Shown here piece after piece: positions 35,877 to 46,290 of a stretch of 64,000 nt of DNA. The stretch comes from Camellia lanceoleosa (Eukaryota > Streptophyta > Magnoliopsida > Ericales > Theaceae), in assembly GCA_025200525.1 (NCBI GenBank), contig JANUSC010000391.1:124001-188000 (forward strand), in the 5' to 3' direction. Numbering within the stretch: position 1 is the first letter of the stretch; every line of letters begins with the position of its first letter. A program made the translations under genes and the position numbers. The notes under the pieces are model-generated. The model did not search any database and was not told where the DNA came from. It worked only from the letters and a program-made list of their open reading frames with translations.

Positions 35877-36000
35877 AAATGGTTACTGCCAGTGTTGATG
35901 GTTCTGTGCTAGATCGAATTGCTAAAATTATGTCATGTCTTCGCCTTGGATCATCTGGGAAGGTTCTCAAGAAAAAGAAGAAAGAAAGAGAAGTGAAAGG
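35877..36000 (+). pseudogene. Unidentified exon-like fragment in CACTA
   Basis: After TTGCAG an open stretch encodes MVTASVDGSVLDRIAKIMSC, then a serine/glycine piece and a lysine-rich end, before a GTATGC donor-like site. It looks like a real exon by frame and splice context. I do not recognise the gene; it could be part of a neighbour of one of the other captured genes. Confidence 0.45.
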
Positions 36001-36822
36001 TATGCTATACTGTTTTTTGAAAAAAACTTGTTGGCCACTGTCACTTTAGTTTGGGCTTTTGGTGTAATACTATCAATATGCAATTGTATTGAGATGACTA
36101 TCAATAATATCTTATATATTTGTTGGAGCTCTATTCTTCACTTATGTTGCCCTATTCTGATCTTCTTCTTCTTGGTTTCCGGCATACTGAATATTGTTGA
36201 GACGATGCGCCTCTATGGGGTATGTATTAACAAATGATTATTAAATGGTTGGCTCTTGTTCTTATTCATTAACTTTAGTTTTTGGTTCATAGATGTTTAC
36301 AACCATTCCATGAGTCTGTTACTGTTTTTGGGTTCTATTATAGGCAAAGCGATTTTAATTTCCTTCTTCTTTTTCTTACTTGTTAATGTCTTGTTTACTT
36401 AGTTTATTATCTATCTGTTGACATGATTACATGTATATTACTTCGTTTATCTATCTTTTGACTTCGTTTGTATGCATGCTGACATGTTCACATGTCTGTT
36501 ACTTCTATTTTCTTCTGTGATATGACGTCATATAGCTATTCTATGCAGAAATTTGATTGCTTGCATATTTTGCAGTGGTCTCTGATTAGATTCATGGACT
36601 TCTAGTCCCTAGGTTTAAAAGGGTTATTCTATTTAATATCTTCAGTTCTTGACATCTTGGTGCTAGTGGTGGATTTGCTTTTAAATGAAAAAGGCATGTT
36701 GTGATTGTATTTCATTTCATTATGTATTCATGCTTTTTTATATTTCTTTTTCTCTCTCTTTTGTCAACTAATGTATTTTTTTTAAAAAAATTGTTCCATC
36801 TGATTTTTCCTTCAATGAACAG

Positions 36823-37197
36823 GGGGTGCAACCTTGTGCTTTCTATCTGCAAAATGGATACTGCAAGTTTGGGCGCACTTGCAAATTTGATCATCCAATG
36901 GGAACAGTAAGATATAGTCCATCAGCTTCATCTCTTACAGACATGTCGGTTGCTCCCTACATGGTTGGGCCTTCTCTTGCTACTATGGCTCCATTGTTTT
37001 CATATTCAGAGCTGCGCCCCGAATTTATTTCAGGGTCTAACCCCCATTCAAGTAGAATGCCTTCTTCTGGAAACACTTCAAGTAGTTCAGTTGGTTTGAT
37101 CTTTTCACAAACTGGTTACGCATCACTTTCGATGTCCACCTGTCAAGTCGAGTCTTGCCCTTTAAGCATTAACGATAAGCACAAGACAAGGTGGTGA
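36823..37197 (+). pseudogene. Captured last exon of a CCCH zinc-finger protein
   Basis: After AACAG at 36822 the frame encodes one CCCH finger, [20 protein letters not shown] (C-X8-C-X5-C-X3-H), then [18 protein letters not shown] and a Ser/Pro-rich tail with [10 protein letters not shown] and [12 protein letters not shown], ending at TGA. This is the terminal part of plant ZFN-type proteins, which normally have five such fingers and act as nuclear nucleic-acid-binding proteins. Only the last finger and tail are present. About 200 bp of 3' UTR-like sequence follows. Confidence 0.88.
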
Positions 37198-37727
37198 AGT
37201 TAGCCGGTACAAGTTAGAGCAAAACCCAAAACCTTTTTCACTGCCATCTAGGTCTGTCTTCACGAACATCTCTTCTATTCTTGGAACTCGAAGCTTCAGT
37301 ATAGTTTGTTGTGCAAAGTTTCATATCTTATTGTCATATTGATATATAGCCCACAATGAAGCCGATCATTTGTGCTCAAATAGTCTTTTATGGCATCAAA
37401 ATCAACTCCAATAAGAAGCGAAATGTCAAACATCATGTGATCTGAACTTCGTTAACATGAAGAAAGCCATTTCCATCGTAAGCCGATGGTATCACGAGAA
37501 TTGGGTATATGATGATCTGATTTTTATTTTCTTTTCTTGGAAATGAGAAGGTTCACTAAGGCCTCGTTTGGGAACAAAGCTAATTTAGTAACTTTTGGCT
37601 ATTGGGCTAAAATATGAGCTAAAAAACTAGTTGGTTGATTGATTGTTTGTTTTGAAAAAAATCTGAGACAAAAATATCCACAAATATATTCATAGTCTAG
37701 ATTCATCTCTGTTCACTTGTGAAGACC

Positions 37728-38140
37728 ATGTCTCATCACCAAGTGGATGATCTTGAATACATGGCGGATGAATATGAAATGGAAGATGTGGATGATGATA
37801 TGGACGAAGAGTTTCGTGGAAGAGATGGGTGGCTCGGACTCGATGTGGATGAATATGATTACTTGGTTTGTGATATAAACTTTATAAAGTTTGAGCCATA
37901 GTTTGTTGTCATGATATGCTATCTAACGCAAGTCTTACCACTTTTCTTTGTTTATTTCTCTCCTATTGGCATGTTTTTCTCTCTTTTTTCAAGTAACTTT
38001 TAGATGTTTTTTCCCATCAAGCTCGGGATATATGAAATACTAACTGTTTGGTACCTATTTAGAATAATAAAATGGCAATGGCAGATACTTCTGCTGCTCA
38101 AGCTAGGAGAGGTAAAGATATCCAAAGAATTCCTTGGGAG
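37728..38140 (+). pseudogene. Captured N-terminus of a WD40-repeat protein
   Basis: Exon 1 begins ATGTCTCATCACCAAGTGG and encodes MSHHQVDDLEYMADEYEMED followed by an acidic stretch ending DEYDYL. An intron follows, and a second exon from 38062 (after CTATTTAG) encodes DTSAAQARRGKDIQRIPWE. This pair is the N-terminus of the plant WD-repeat family annotated as similar to yeast C2A9.03. No WD40 repeat is present, so only the acidic leader was captured. 37560-37720 upstream looks like promoter or MITE sequence. Confidence 0.8.
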
Positions 38141-38264
38141 ACAGTACTATTTTAATTACATTTTACTATAAGGCATCTTTGTGAGTTTGGTGATCTGTGA
38201 GTTTTGTCACTCTCAACCTATTTACGATTGTGTCTGAGTGTCAAGATATCATATCATTTGTCTT

Positions 38265-38346
38265 CTTCGGTATAAAGGCACATACTGCAGTCAGGAGGTG
38301 GCTATCAAAGTCCTCAAGCCTGATCTTGTGAATAAAGATATGCTAT
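38265..38346 (+). pseudogene. Captured exon of an STY-type protein kinase
   Basis: Encodes [19 protein letters not shown] followed by VNKDML, the end of the glycine loop and the ATP-binding lysine (VAIK) strand of plant STY/ACT-domain (Raf-like) kinases such as STY8, STY17 and STY46. It is about 27 codons only and cannot be functional. The preceding CTTCTTCGG has no perfect splice acceptor, so the left junction may be a fusion point. Confidence 0.78.
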
Positions 38347-38861
38347 ATGCTATATGCTATTCTTAGGTGATGATATGTATCAACATAAGGTATATTATGT
38401 TGATGGAAAGGACTATTAATCTGAATTGGAATAAATCCAAAATGTGACTATTGTTCCAGCATTATGGTCTGTTATAAGTTATAACCTTGTGTGAAATTCT
38501 AAGTAATAATTCATCCTTGCTATGAGGAAAATAATCACTTTTTGATGATCCTGTTTCTTCTTCTTCTTCTTCTATATCCATTTCTCTTTCTATTTGATCA
38601 TTTCTTTCTGATTTTTTAATTTTATGTGCATGCAGATGGTATCAGATTAAGATTACATCTAGTGTTTGAACAAAGTGCTTATTGCTCAAATGTGTTGGTT
38701 TTTCATTCATACAAAGGCATATCTTATATCGGGAATTGTTTATGTTTTTAGTTTGCTATTTGGTATTGCTATGAGCTGGTAATTTAAAGGATAATCCATC
38801 TATGTTACTAAAAATATGCACTTTTGCTGTTATAATTATGGGTAATTTTGTCTTCTTATAG

Positions 38862-38945
38862 AAAGTTCAACATGAATTGTTGTCCGTTTATGCAACCCAA
38901 TTGCTCGAGAAGGAGCACTCTGGATGTCATGCATTGCTTTGGACC
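38862..38945 (+). pseudogene. CUL1: Captured exon of cullin-1
   Basis: After TTCTTATAG the frame reads [20 protein letters not shown] followed by GCHALL, matching the N-terminal cullin-repeat region of plant CUL1, the scaffold of SCF ubiquitin ligases. The following residues diverge, so the exon is cut short. It is the fifth identifiable host gene piece in this transposon, all on the plus strand. Confidence 0.82.
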
Positions 38946-39309
38946 ATTTTTTTTTATCAGACTTGGACAGTGTTATTATTCAAGCCTTCTTGCTGTTATT
39001 TCAGTTGCAATTAACCAAACAACAAAACAATCTCTCCAACGGATCCATATTAGTGTGCTTTCTATTCCTTTCTAATTTTTTGGGGGAAATTACACTTCTT
39101 GACCATTTTGATTTTAATTGATATATTTAAAATCTAAATTGTTTCTATTTTTAGGTATGCAATGCATTGTTTTTTATTTTTAATTTTGTTTTCAAGCTTA
39201 GTTTATTTATTATTTTAATAAACATCAATTATTAGTTCTTGATAATTGTTTGACAGGTATGTTTTTTGTTCGACCATATTAAATTAGCACAATTTAAAAA
39301 TTTTAAAAA

Positions 39310-39634
39310 AAAGGCTGTGGCGGCGTTTAAAAAACGTCACTATATCCCACTCCAACGGCTAGATTTTAAAATGTATAAATGTCTATGATGGCGTTTTCAA
39401 AAACGTCGCTAAATGTCCATAGTGACGTCGTAATACAGCTAGGTAGGACATTTGGTGGCGTTTTTAAAAACGCCGCCTATACTAATATAACGACGTTTTT
39501 CAAACGCCATAAAGTTATAGCGACGGCGGCGTCATCGGCGTTCGCTACAAACGTCGCAAAAAATAATTAGCGACGTTTTTAGTACTTTTAGCGGCGTTTT
39601 TTAAACGCCGCTAAAAATGAATTTTCCAGCAGTG
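39310..39634. repeat. CACTA right subterminal repeats
   Basis: About ten GGCGTTT...AAACGCC type words, for example TGGTGGCGTTTTTAAAAACG (39451) and AGCGGCGTTTTTTAAACGCC (39590). They mirror the left end and terminate in CCAGCAGTG. Confidence 0.88.
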
Positions 39635-39899
39635 TTAACTAAGTTAATTAAAGCAGTAAATGCCTCGGGAAGAGGGCAAGATGCATCACACGCCGAGAAC
39701 TCGCTCGGAATCGCATTGCCATGCATGATTGCCTCTGTTTTCCTTGCTTTCCATCTCAGAAGACTGCCAAAACTTCAGAAATGCTTCCTTAGGCACTGGA
39801 GATCACCACCGGCTGGGGTAGAACACCACCGGCTGAAGGATGTGGCCACCGGCACTAAATTCATCCATCGGCTGCAAGTAGATTGCTGGTCGGCACTAA

Positions 39900-41150
39900 A
39901 CAGTGCCGGTCGGCACTAAATGCCTGCAGAACCTGCAACTCACAGCAGCAGAGGACACAACTTGCATGGCAATGTAATTCAAAGCATGTATGCACCAAAC
40001 ACACTCCTTATCATGTTTTTGACTCAAAGGAAGATGTGCCTCGGTTCTCAGACCACCAATCACGCATTTCGATGCATGATAGCCCAAAGAACCAATAGTG
40101 CAATTTTGATTTCAAATGCATGTAATGCAAACAAACAAACAAGGGTGCTAAACCTCTATCACACTCACTTCAAGAGGCTTAGCATGCATGTCAATGAAAT
40201 GAAGCCCTAAGCATGTTACCTAGGCATGCAACATGGCAATGCAATGCAAGGATGCTAGCATGAAAACACACCTACAAAACAAGCATGCAAACTAGTCAAT
40301 GGGGTGGACTTAAACATGGATTAGGCAGCTCCAAATAGGCCTAAAACCAATGGCCAAGATGCTAAGTCATGAGGGCCAAACACACATGCACACATGCACA
40401 AGTTAAGGCACCAACACTTGAGCATAACAAACAACCCTTAAGCACACTTAAAGGGGCACAACAATGGACAACTAGCATGCAATTTAGGCTCTGAAAATCA
40501 TGCTATGAAATGATGCCAAATCATGTTAAGCAAGATAAACAAATGCATGCAACATAGGTTCAACACTTGAGGCAAGTCATGGAAGCATTGAACTACACTT
40601 ATGCAAAAGAAATATGGCATGCATTGAACAACCTAAAACAGAGTTTTAGCATGTTAAAACAAAGCCAAATGGCTACTTAGATGGCATCTAAGAGGCTTAA
40701 GCACAAAGGCATGCAACATGACCAATACATGGAGCATTCAACACATGCTTTTAAAGCACTAAAGGAGCAACTAAGGTAAGCATACAAGCACACCAAAGGG
40801 ACTAAAATGACACGCTAAATGGTTCCAAACCATGAAAAATAAAGCAAGCAAGGCATGCTACACACTCATGCTCTTAAGGCCAACAAGCCAAACACAAAGG
40901 AGCTATGTTAAGCATGCTAAAATCAAACCAAATAACTATGGTCAGACCTAAAACATGTTAAAATAAGCATACAAGCTTCATGGATCTAGACCTAAAACAT
41001 GCTAGAAATAGAGGCACACAACCTAGGCATGTTAAGGGACTATTAAGGCATTACAAAGCAACTATGCAAAGAATGCAAGGAGTGCTAAAACCAACACTTA
41101 TGGCATAATAAACATAAAATGCAGCCAAGACATGCTCAACAAACAATCAA
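39900..41150. repeat. CATGC-rich tract in E LTR
   Basis: About 1.2 kb with very frequent GCATGC, CATGCA, AAGCATGCTAAA and TTAAGG words and strong A/C bias on this strand. The same tract is at 55020-56230. CATGCA is the RY motif known as a binding site of B3 transcription factors. No coding content. Confidence 0.7.
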
Positions 41151-41784
41151 AACTATGCTCCCTCAAGAGGCCAAATCTTGTCCTTTTCAAGGACATCAAG
41201 GAGAGGGGGTGGCCCTCTCCTTCTTAGGACTTTAAGGCATCATCTACACCACTAAAATCTCTCAAGATTTCAGTGGTGAAGAGACCCCAACACCAAAATC
41301 TCGGAGCTCTCACAAAATAGCCCAAAAATGAGGCTTTCAAGGCCTAAGAGGGGCCAAACTTCCCCGAGGCACAAAGTACCCTTAATAAACTATCAAGAGG
41401 ACTAAAAAACAGAACTTTTATGTGTTATAGACTAAGCACAAAAACTGTTTTAAACTAGGCAAAAATGGAATGTAAGAATGGGGGAAAAAGGGGTAGTTTC
41501 TTACCCTTGATGATCAACTCCAACAATGGTGACCTTGATGCCTCTTTAAGCTTCAAACCAGCCAAGAACACCAAGAACAAGCCCTTAGCACCTCAGTTCC
41601 AAGAGGAAGGTGAAACACTAGGTGTTGGTGAGCAATAGTAAGTCACAAACACCTAGTGTACAAAACAAGAGAGAAAGAGAGATAGGATAGATACACAAGA
41701 CCTAACCTAAAACCGAGCTTCTCCCTCTCCTAAAATGTCTAACTCTCCAATTTTCTAACCCTTGAGCCAAGAGAACAAGCCTTT

Positions 41785-41793
41785 CCTTATAGG
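41785..41793 (-). promoter_or_regulatory. TATA box of E LTR (3' copy)
   Basis: Minus strand reads CCTATAAGG, conserved at 56875-56883 in the 5' LTR. Confidence 0.6.
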
Positions 41794-42214
41794 CAACCAA
41801 AACTTACAAGTTAAGGCATCAAGGGCTCATCCCTCCATACACGTGTATGGAGGAAACTAATGCAAAACAATTTGCCTTAAAATATCTCATAAAAGCAATG
41901 AAGATGCGAGGCAAAATGGTCATTTGCCAAAAAAGAGTGCCGACCGGCACAATATAGTGCCCGATGACAACACCAACCAGCCGGTGGCCTCTAGCAGTGC
42001 GGTGGTGTGTGGGATGCCTCAAGGCATTCCCCCCTCCAAGGCAAAGCACAATTGTTTGGTGCAAAACCGGACACAAAAGCATCGAGTTCGGAGGTCTGAG
42101 GCAAAGGCGTGGCGAGAACTCCGGAACTCCAAAGCGAACACAAACATGGATAATCATGCGTGTTCAAGCGGTGGCGTCCAAGTCTTGAGGACGGTCAAAA
42201 ATGGGGTGTCTCTG

Positions 42215-42690
42215 ATTTGCCCTCTTTGTGAACTCGAGTCTTAACAATGACGAGAGTGAATGTGAAAGCCTAGAGACGACCCATTTTTGACAAGGCCGAA
42301 GACTTGGAGAAACATGCAAGACAAACAAGGTATGCGCCCGAAGGCAGGGGCAAAATGCAAGACGATGCAAGAAGCCGAGCATAACTTATGATCATGCAAA
42401 GAAAGTTGTAATGAAGCACGCATGCAACAGTTATAAGCTAGCATATGGCAATCTACACTACAATGCAGAAAGGATGTAAGAGAATTATGCAATTCTCAGT
42501 ACGTCTCACGCGGAGGATACAATACCTGTGCAGCTCGTCCGGTTGCGCCGGCCTCAAATGAGCCGTACATACAATATCGTGCCTGCAAAGAAAGTGAACT
42601 TAACAGGTACAATATTGTTAGCAATATGCATGACAATGCAAAATGAATGCAAGATGATATGCAATATATATACAAAATGATGTATGAACA
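42215..42690 (-). other. Element E internal sequence next to the PPT
   Basis: Begins with the PPT (minus strand CAAAGAGGGCAAATC, 42214-42229). The rest is non-coding, rich in ATGCA words, and continues into the H-like region. Confidence 0.6.
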
Positions 42691-45157
42691 ATGCAACTAA
42701 TATGCAATGCAATTGAAACTATATGTAATTACAAACTATATGCAGGGCAATTGAATCATGATTCACTCGTAAGCGGTTCAAAACCACACATATGTCAAAT
42801 AGGTTGATGGAGGTAGCAAGTCCGTCCCCCATAGAACGATGTCTGATCTATGAGTACTTCGCACGGACACAAAAACAAGTATTGGGTGGGATGACATAAG
42901 TGGGGAAACGACCCGCTGAGGAAAGAATAATGATCCTAACGCTGGATGCAATAATTACGCTACAATGTAATATGTGATTATGGCGCGCAGGCCAAACCGT
43001 ATCTCGCTTAGGAAAGGCATGCACACGTACAAGCCATGTCTAACACGGAAAAGGTGCCGCAACCTCAAACCAAGTTCATCAAGGAATAGGTGCGATGCAC
43101 ATGGACCATGCTTTGACGTAAAAAGTAAGGGCACATACCAGACCAAGCTCAACAAGGAAAGGCGCAAGCCATGGATGGAAGATGATGCAGTGAATGCATG
43201 CAACTACAATGCAATGGAAATGGATATTTACAAAGGATGCATGACATATGCACTACACTATAATGAAATGCTTTTTTTGTTTTGGTTTTTTTTTGAATTT
43301 TTTAAATGCATGATACGTGCAGTATCTACAAATGATGCATGACATATGCAATATGATGCAATGGCCATGATTGCAGCTTTCCCTATCTTACTAATAGGGC
43401 GATATACTAGGTTGGTTCAGTATCCAGAATTGAGGCGTAAACACGCCGCCTCAACCTATGGGGCTTCCAAATAGATTTCAAGCCGAGGGTACACCCCCTG
43501 GGTATTTAAACCAGACTTTAGTCTCGAAAATTCCGAACCTTTGCGTTCTAGGCACAAGCCATTCGAACTCTAGTTTTCATCGTCCCAGTTGGTCTTCTAG
43601 GAACTCACCGCATACACAGGCGGGTGGCTTTACCAGACCACCGGAAGTCGTTCGGGCACGACAAACACCGAAGGAATTGCACCTTCAGACAATTTAAGGT
43701 CTCCTAGACCAGGATGCAAAATGTATGCATGACAATGCATGTGTTTGTTGTTTTTTTTCTCCTTTTTGAAATGCGCATGATGCATGATGTTTTTGAAATG
43801 CGCGCTAACGCGCGACTTTTGAATGCATGCCAAATGCAATGAGGTGTGCATCTTAATGCACCGAAGGCCTTGCACCTCCTGAGGATTTAAGGTCTCCTAG
43901 ACCGCGCGTGTTTAAGGTCTCACCAGACCGGGGGGGCAATGCATGAGGTGCGCGAAACAACGCGATGGAACGCATGCCAAATGCAATGAGGTGCGCGAAA
44001 CAACGCGATGGAATGCATGCCAAATGCAATGAGGTGCACCTTAATGCACCGAAGGTCTTGCACCTCCCGAGGATTTAAGGTCTCCTAGACCGCGCGTGTT
44101 TAAGGTCTCTCGCCCGGACAGGGCAACAATGAGGTAACGCATGGGATGCGTATGCCAATACAAATGAGAAATGGAATGCAAAACGAGGCACACGTGCCTC
44201 GAGATGCAATGAAATGCAAAATGAGGCACATACCTCATTGAATGGAAAATGAAATGCAAAAGCGAGAGGCAGCGTACCTCGAGATGCAATGAAATGCAAA
44301 ATGAGGCACATACCTCATTGAATGGAAAATGAAATGCAAAAGCGAAGGCAGCGTACCTCGAGATGCAATGAAATGCAAAATGAGGCACGATACCTCATTG
44401 AATGGAAAATGAAATGCAAAAGCGAAGGCAGCGTACCTCGAGATGCAATGAAATGCAAAATGAGGCACGCATACCTAATTGAATGGAAAATGAAATGCAA
44501 AAGCGAGGCCGCAGCGTACCTCGAGATGCAATGAAATGCAAAATGAGGCATGCATACCTCATTGAATGGAAAATGAAATGCAATGGGGTGCGTAAGCGGC
44601 GCGCATAAAAATAGCGCGAATGAAATGTAATGCACAAGGCGGTCTCGATGGAGGTGCGCAAGATAAGCGCGTCGTTAGAACAACGCGAGTGCACAAAAGC
44701 GATGCGATGGAATGCATGCCAAATGCAATGTAATGCGCAAGATAAGCGCGATGCGTTAGACAGCGAGTGCACAAAATAGTGCGATTGAATGCATGCCAAA
44801 TGCAATGTAATGCGCAAGATAAGCGCGTCGTTGAACAACGCGAGTGCACAAAATAGTGCGATGGATGTATGCAACGCACACAGGGAAACTTTTGAATCTT
44901 GTAAAAGACAAAAGGATACAAAAGGATACAATCTTTGCTTGAATTTGAGTGCCATGCACAGAAGACATGGTCCGAGGTCAAAACGGAGGCCGGTTGAGCA
45001 TCGGGGATGCACTTCCTTGCACTTTCTTGAGCTATGAAGACCCAGAACTCCTCACTTGGCCTAAACAATGCTGTAGGAACATCACCGGCTAGAAGCGGAG
45101 GTCACCGGCTGGCCACCGGCTGCATAAAGTACTCATCGGTACAATATTGTGCCGACC
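42690..45157 (-). repeat. Element E 3' internal region shared with H
   Basis: Collinear with 1-406 plus 9396-11709. It holds GGTCTCCTAGACC hairpin repeats (43640-44130), the 79/80-bp hairpin array (44180-44590), ATGCGCAAGATAAGCGCG repeats (44640-44850) and accumulations of CACCGGCTGGCC and GTGCCGACCGG words at the right end. The empty site of the LARD insertion is at about 43120. Minus-strand ORFs up to 205 codons are repeat translations. Confidence 0.8.
44180..44590. repeat. 79/80-bp hairpin tandem array (E copy)
   Basis: AGGC cores in the GCGAGGC...TACCTCGAG hairpin occur at 44267, 44346, 44426 and 44506, spacing 79, 80 and 80 bp. Each unit also has GAGGCACATACCTCATT. Only the long unit form of H's 50/79 array is present here. 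Confidence 0.88.
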
Positions 45158-45206
45158 GGCCAAAAATTGCCAATCGGGGGCAGTTTTGACAATTCGACTT
45201 GGGTTT

Positions 45207-45215
45207 TATAAAATA
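45207..45215 (+). promoter_or_regulatory. TATA box of the PMD gene
   Basis: TATAAAATA, 360 bp before the likely start codon, followed by a CT-rich leader (45250-45310) typical of plant 5' UTRs. It lies only 50 bp past the point where similarity with H ends. Confidence 0.5.
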
Positions 45216-45939
45216 GGGTTTCTAAACCCTATTTTCTTATTTCCTTGCCGCCAAAAAACCACTCCCTCTCTCTCTAGAGCCTCTCTTTCTCCTCTTTTCT
45301 CCGTTTTCTTGAGTTTTCACGCCATTTTCGTCGTCCGATTCGCGAAGTTCACCGCGTTTCGGACATTTTCGACCGAGCAAATCTTTGTTTCGGTGCATCC
45401 TTTGCTATTTCCACTTTTTCGGGACTTGTTCCCCTCGATCCCATCTTCCTTTTCATGTCTTTTCATCTTCCGACCTTTCCGGCCATTTCTGGCCCCCTCG
45501 GGGTTGACCTTCTCGGTTGACTTTTTGTATTCCGACCCGATTTTCATCTTCCGGTCATTTTTCACCACCATTGCCATGGCTGACGACATTCCACATGTCG
45601 GGACTCCCCCGGATCACGAGATGGATCCCGGGGTCGAGCTTCTTCCATTGAGCGAGCGTCGCCCGACCAGCGACCTCTGGCGGCGATCCACGTTCTACCT
45701 CCGGATGGTCTTCGCCATTTCCGCGGCTTCGACCGAGCGCTGGACCCAGAGCTTCTCCTGCGCGAGCCGACCTCTCACCTATCCTTCGGCGCCTCCGAGG
45801 TAACATTTTTTTCTGTTTTACTTTCTGCAATGTAGGACTGTTTAACTGCCATAGTTGAGTTTGTTCTTTAACTGCTTAGCTTTGATAGGTTATAGACTGT
45901 AGTTGATCGCAATCATGGTTACAACTGATATCTATTTGA

Positions 45940-46290
45940 GACGGACACATGCACACACACTGCACTAGCCTCAATCACCCAAAACACACGGCATACACCG
46001 TTCTGCACTGCAAACTTACCGACACCCGGCACTTATTTGAATCTGAAAACATATTTTATGCTGTATTTAAAATGAACCACACAAAACACGCTGACGCATC
46101 ACACATTGTAGTTCACATACTGGCACACTATAACCCGACATCTGCTTGAATCTGAAAAACGTGCACACATGCACCATATCTGTATGCTGACTCTCACAAA
46201 CACACTGACACATTTACAGGCCGTAGTCCACCGTAGTACACTGAAACCCAGTATCTGTTTGGATCTGAAAAACTTGCATGCATGCTAGAC
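45940..46290. repeat. Degenerate ~110-bp repeats in PMD intron 1
   Basis: Three divergent units, each ending TTGAATCTGAAAAC or TGGATCTGAAAAAC (46038, 46147, 46260) and rich in CACAC and GCACAC. Confidence 0.6.

Larger units (their letters stand above)
33356..39634. mobile_element. CACTA DNA transposon carrying host gene fragments (Pack-CACTA)
   Basis: 6279 bp. The left end is CACTACAGGAAATATGAATT; the right end read inward on the minus strand is CACTGCTGGAAAATTCATTT. It is flanked by the 3-bp duplication TTA (33353-33355, 39635-39637), and the second LTR of E shows the empty site at about 54728. The first and last 300 bp hold many copies of GGCGTTTTTAAAAACGCC-like inverted words, the subterminal repeats to which CACTA transposases bind. 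No transposase is recognisable. The interior holds exons, with flanking intron sequence, from at least five host genes. Confidence 0.93.
32246..42214 (-). repeat. Element E 3' LTR, split by CACTA
   Basis: 32246-33352 and 39635-42214 together match 53612-57343. It starts TGTAACAGCGCC on the plus strand. The inner boundary near 42212-42214 is set by comparison with the other LTR and the adjacent PPT. It includes AGAGTCGCCACCT (about 32409) and a long CATGC-rich tract (39900-41150). Confidence 0.9.

Noticed and set aside
44041..45068. Minus-strand ORFs up to 205 codons over the E array
   Set aside because: Same cause as in H; repeat translations.
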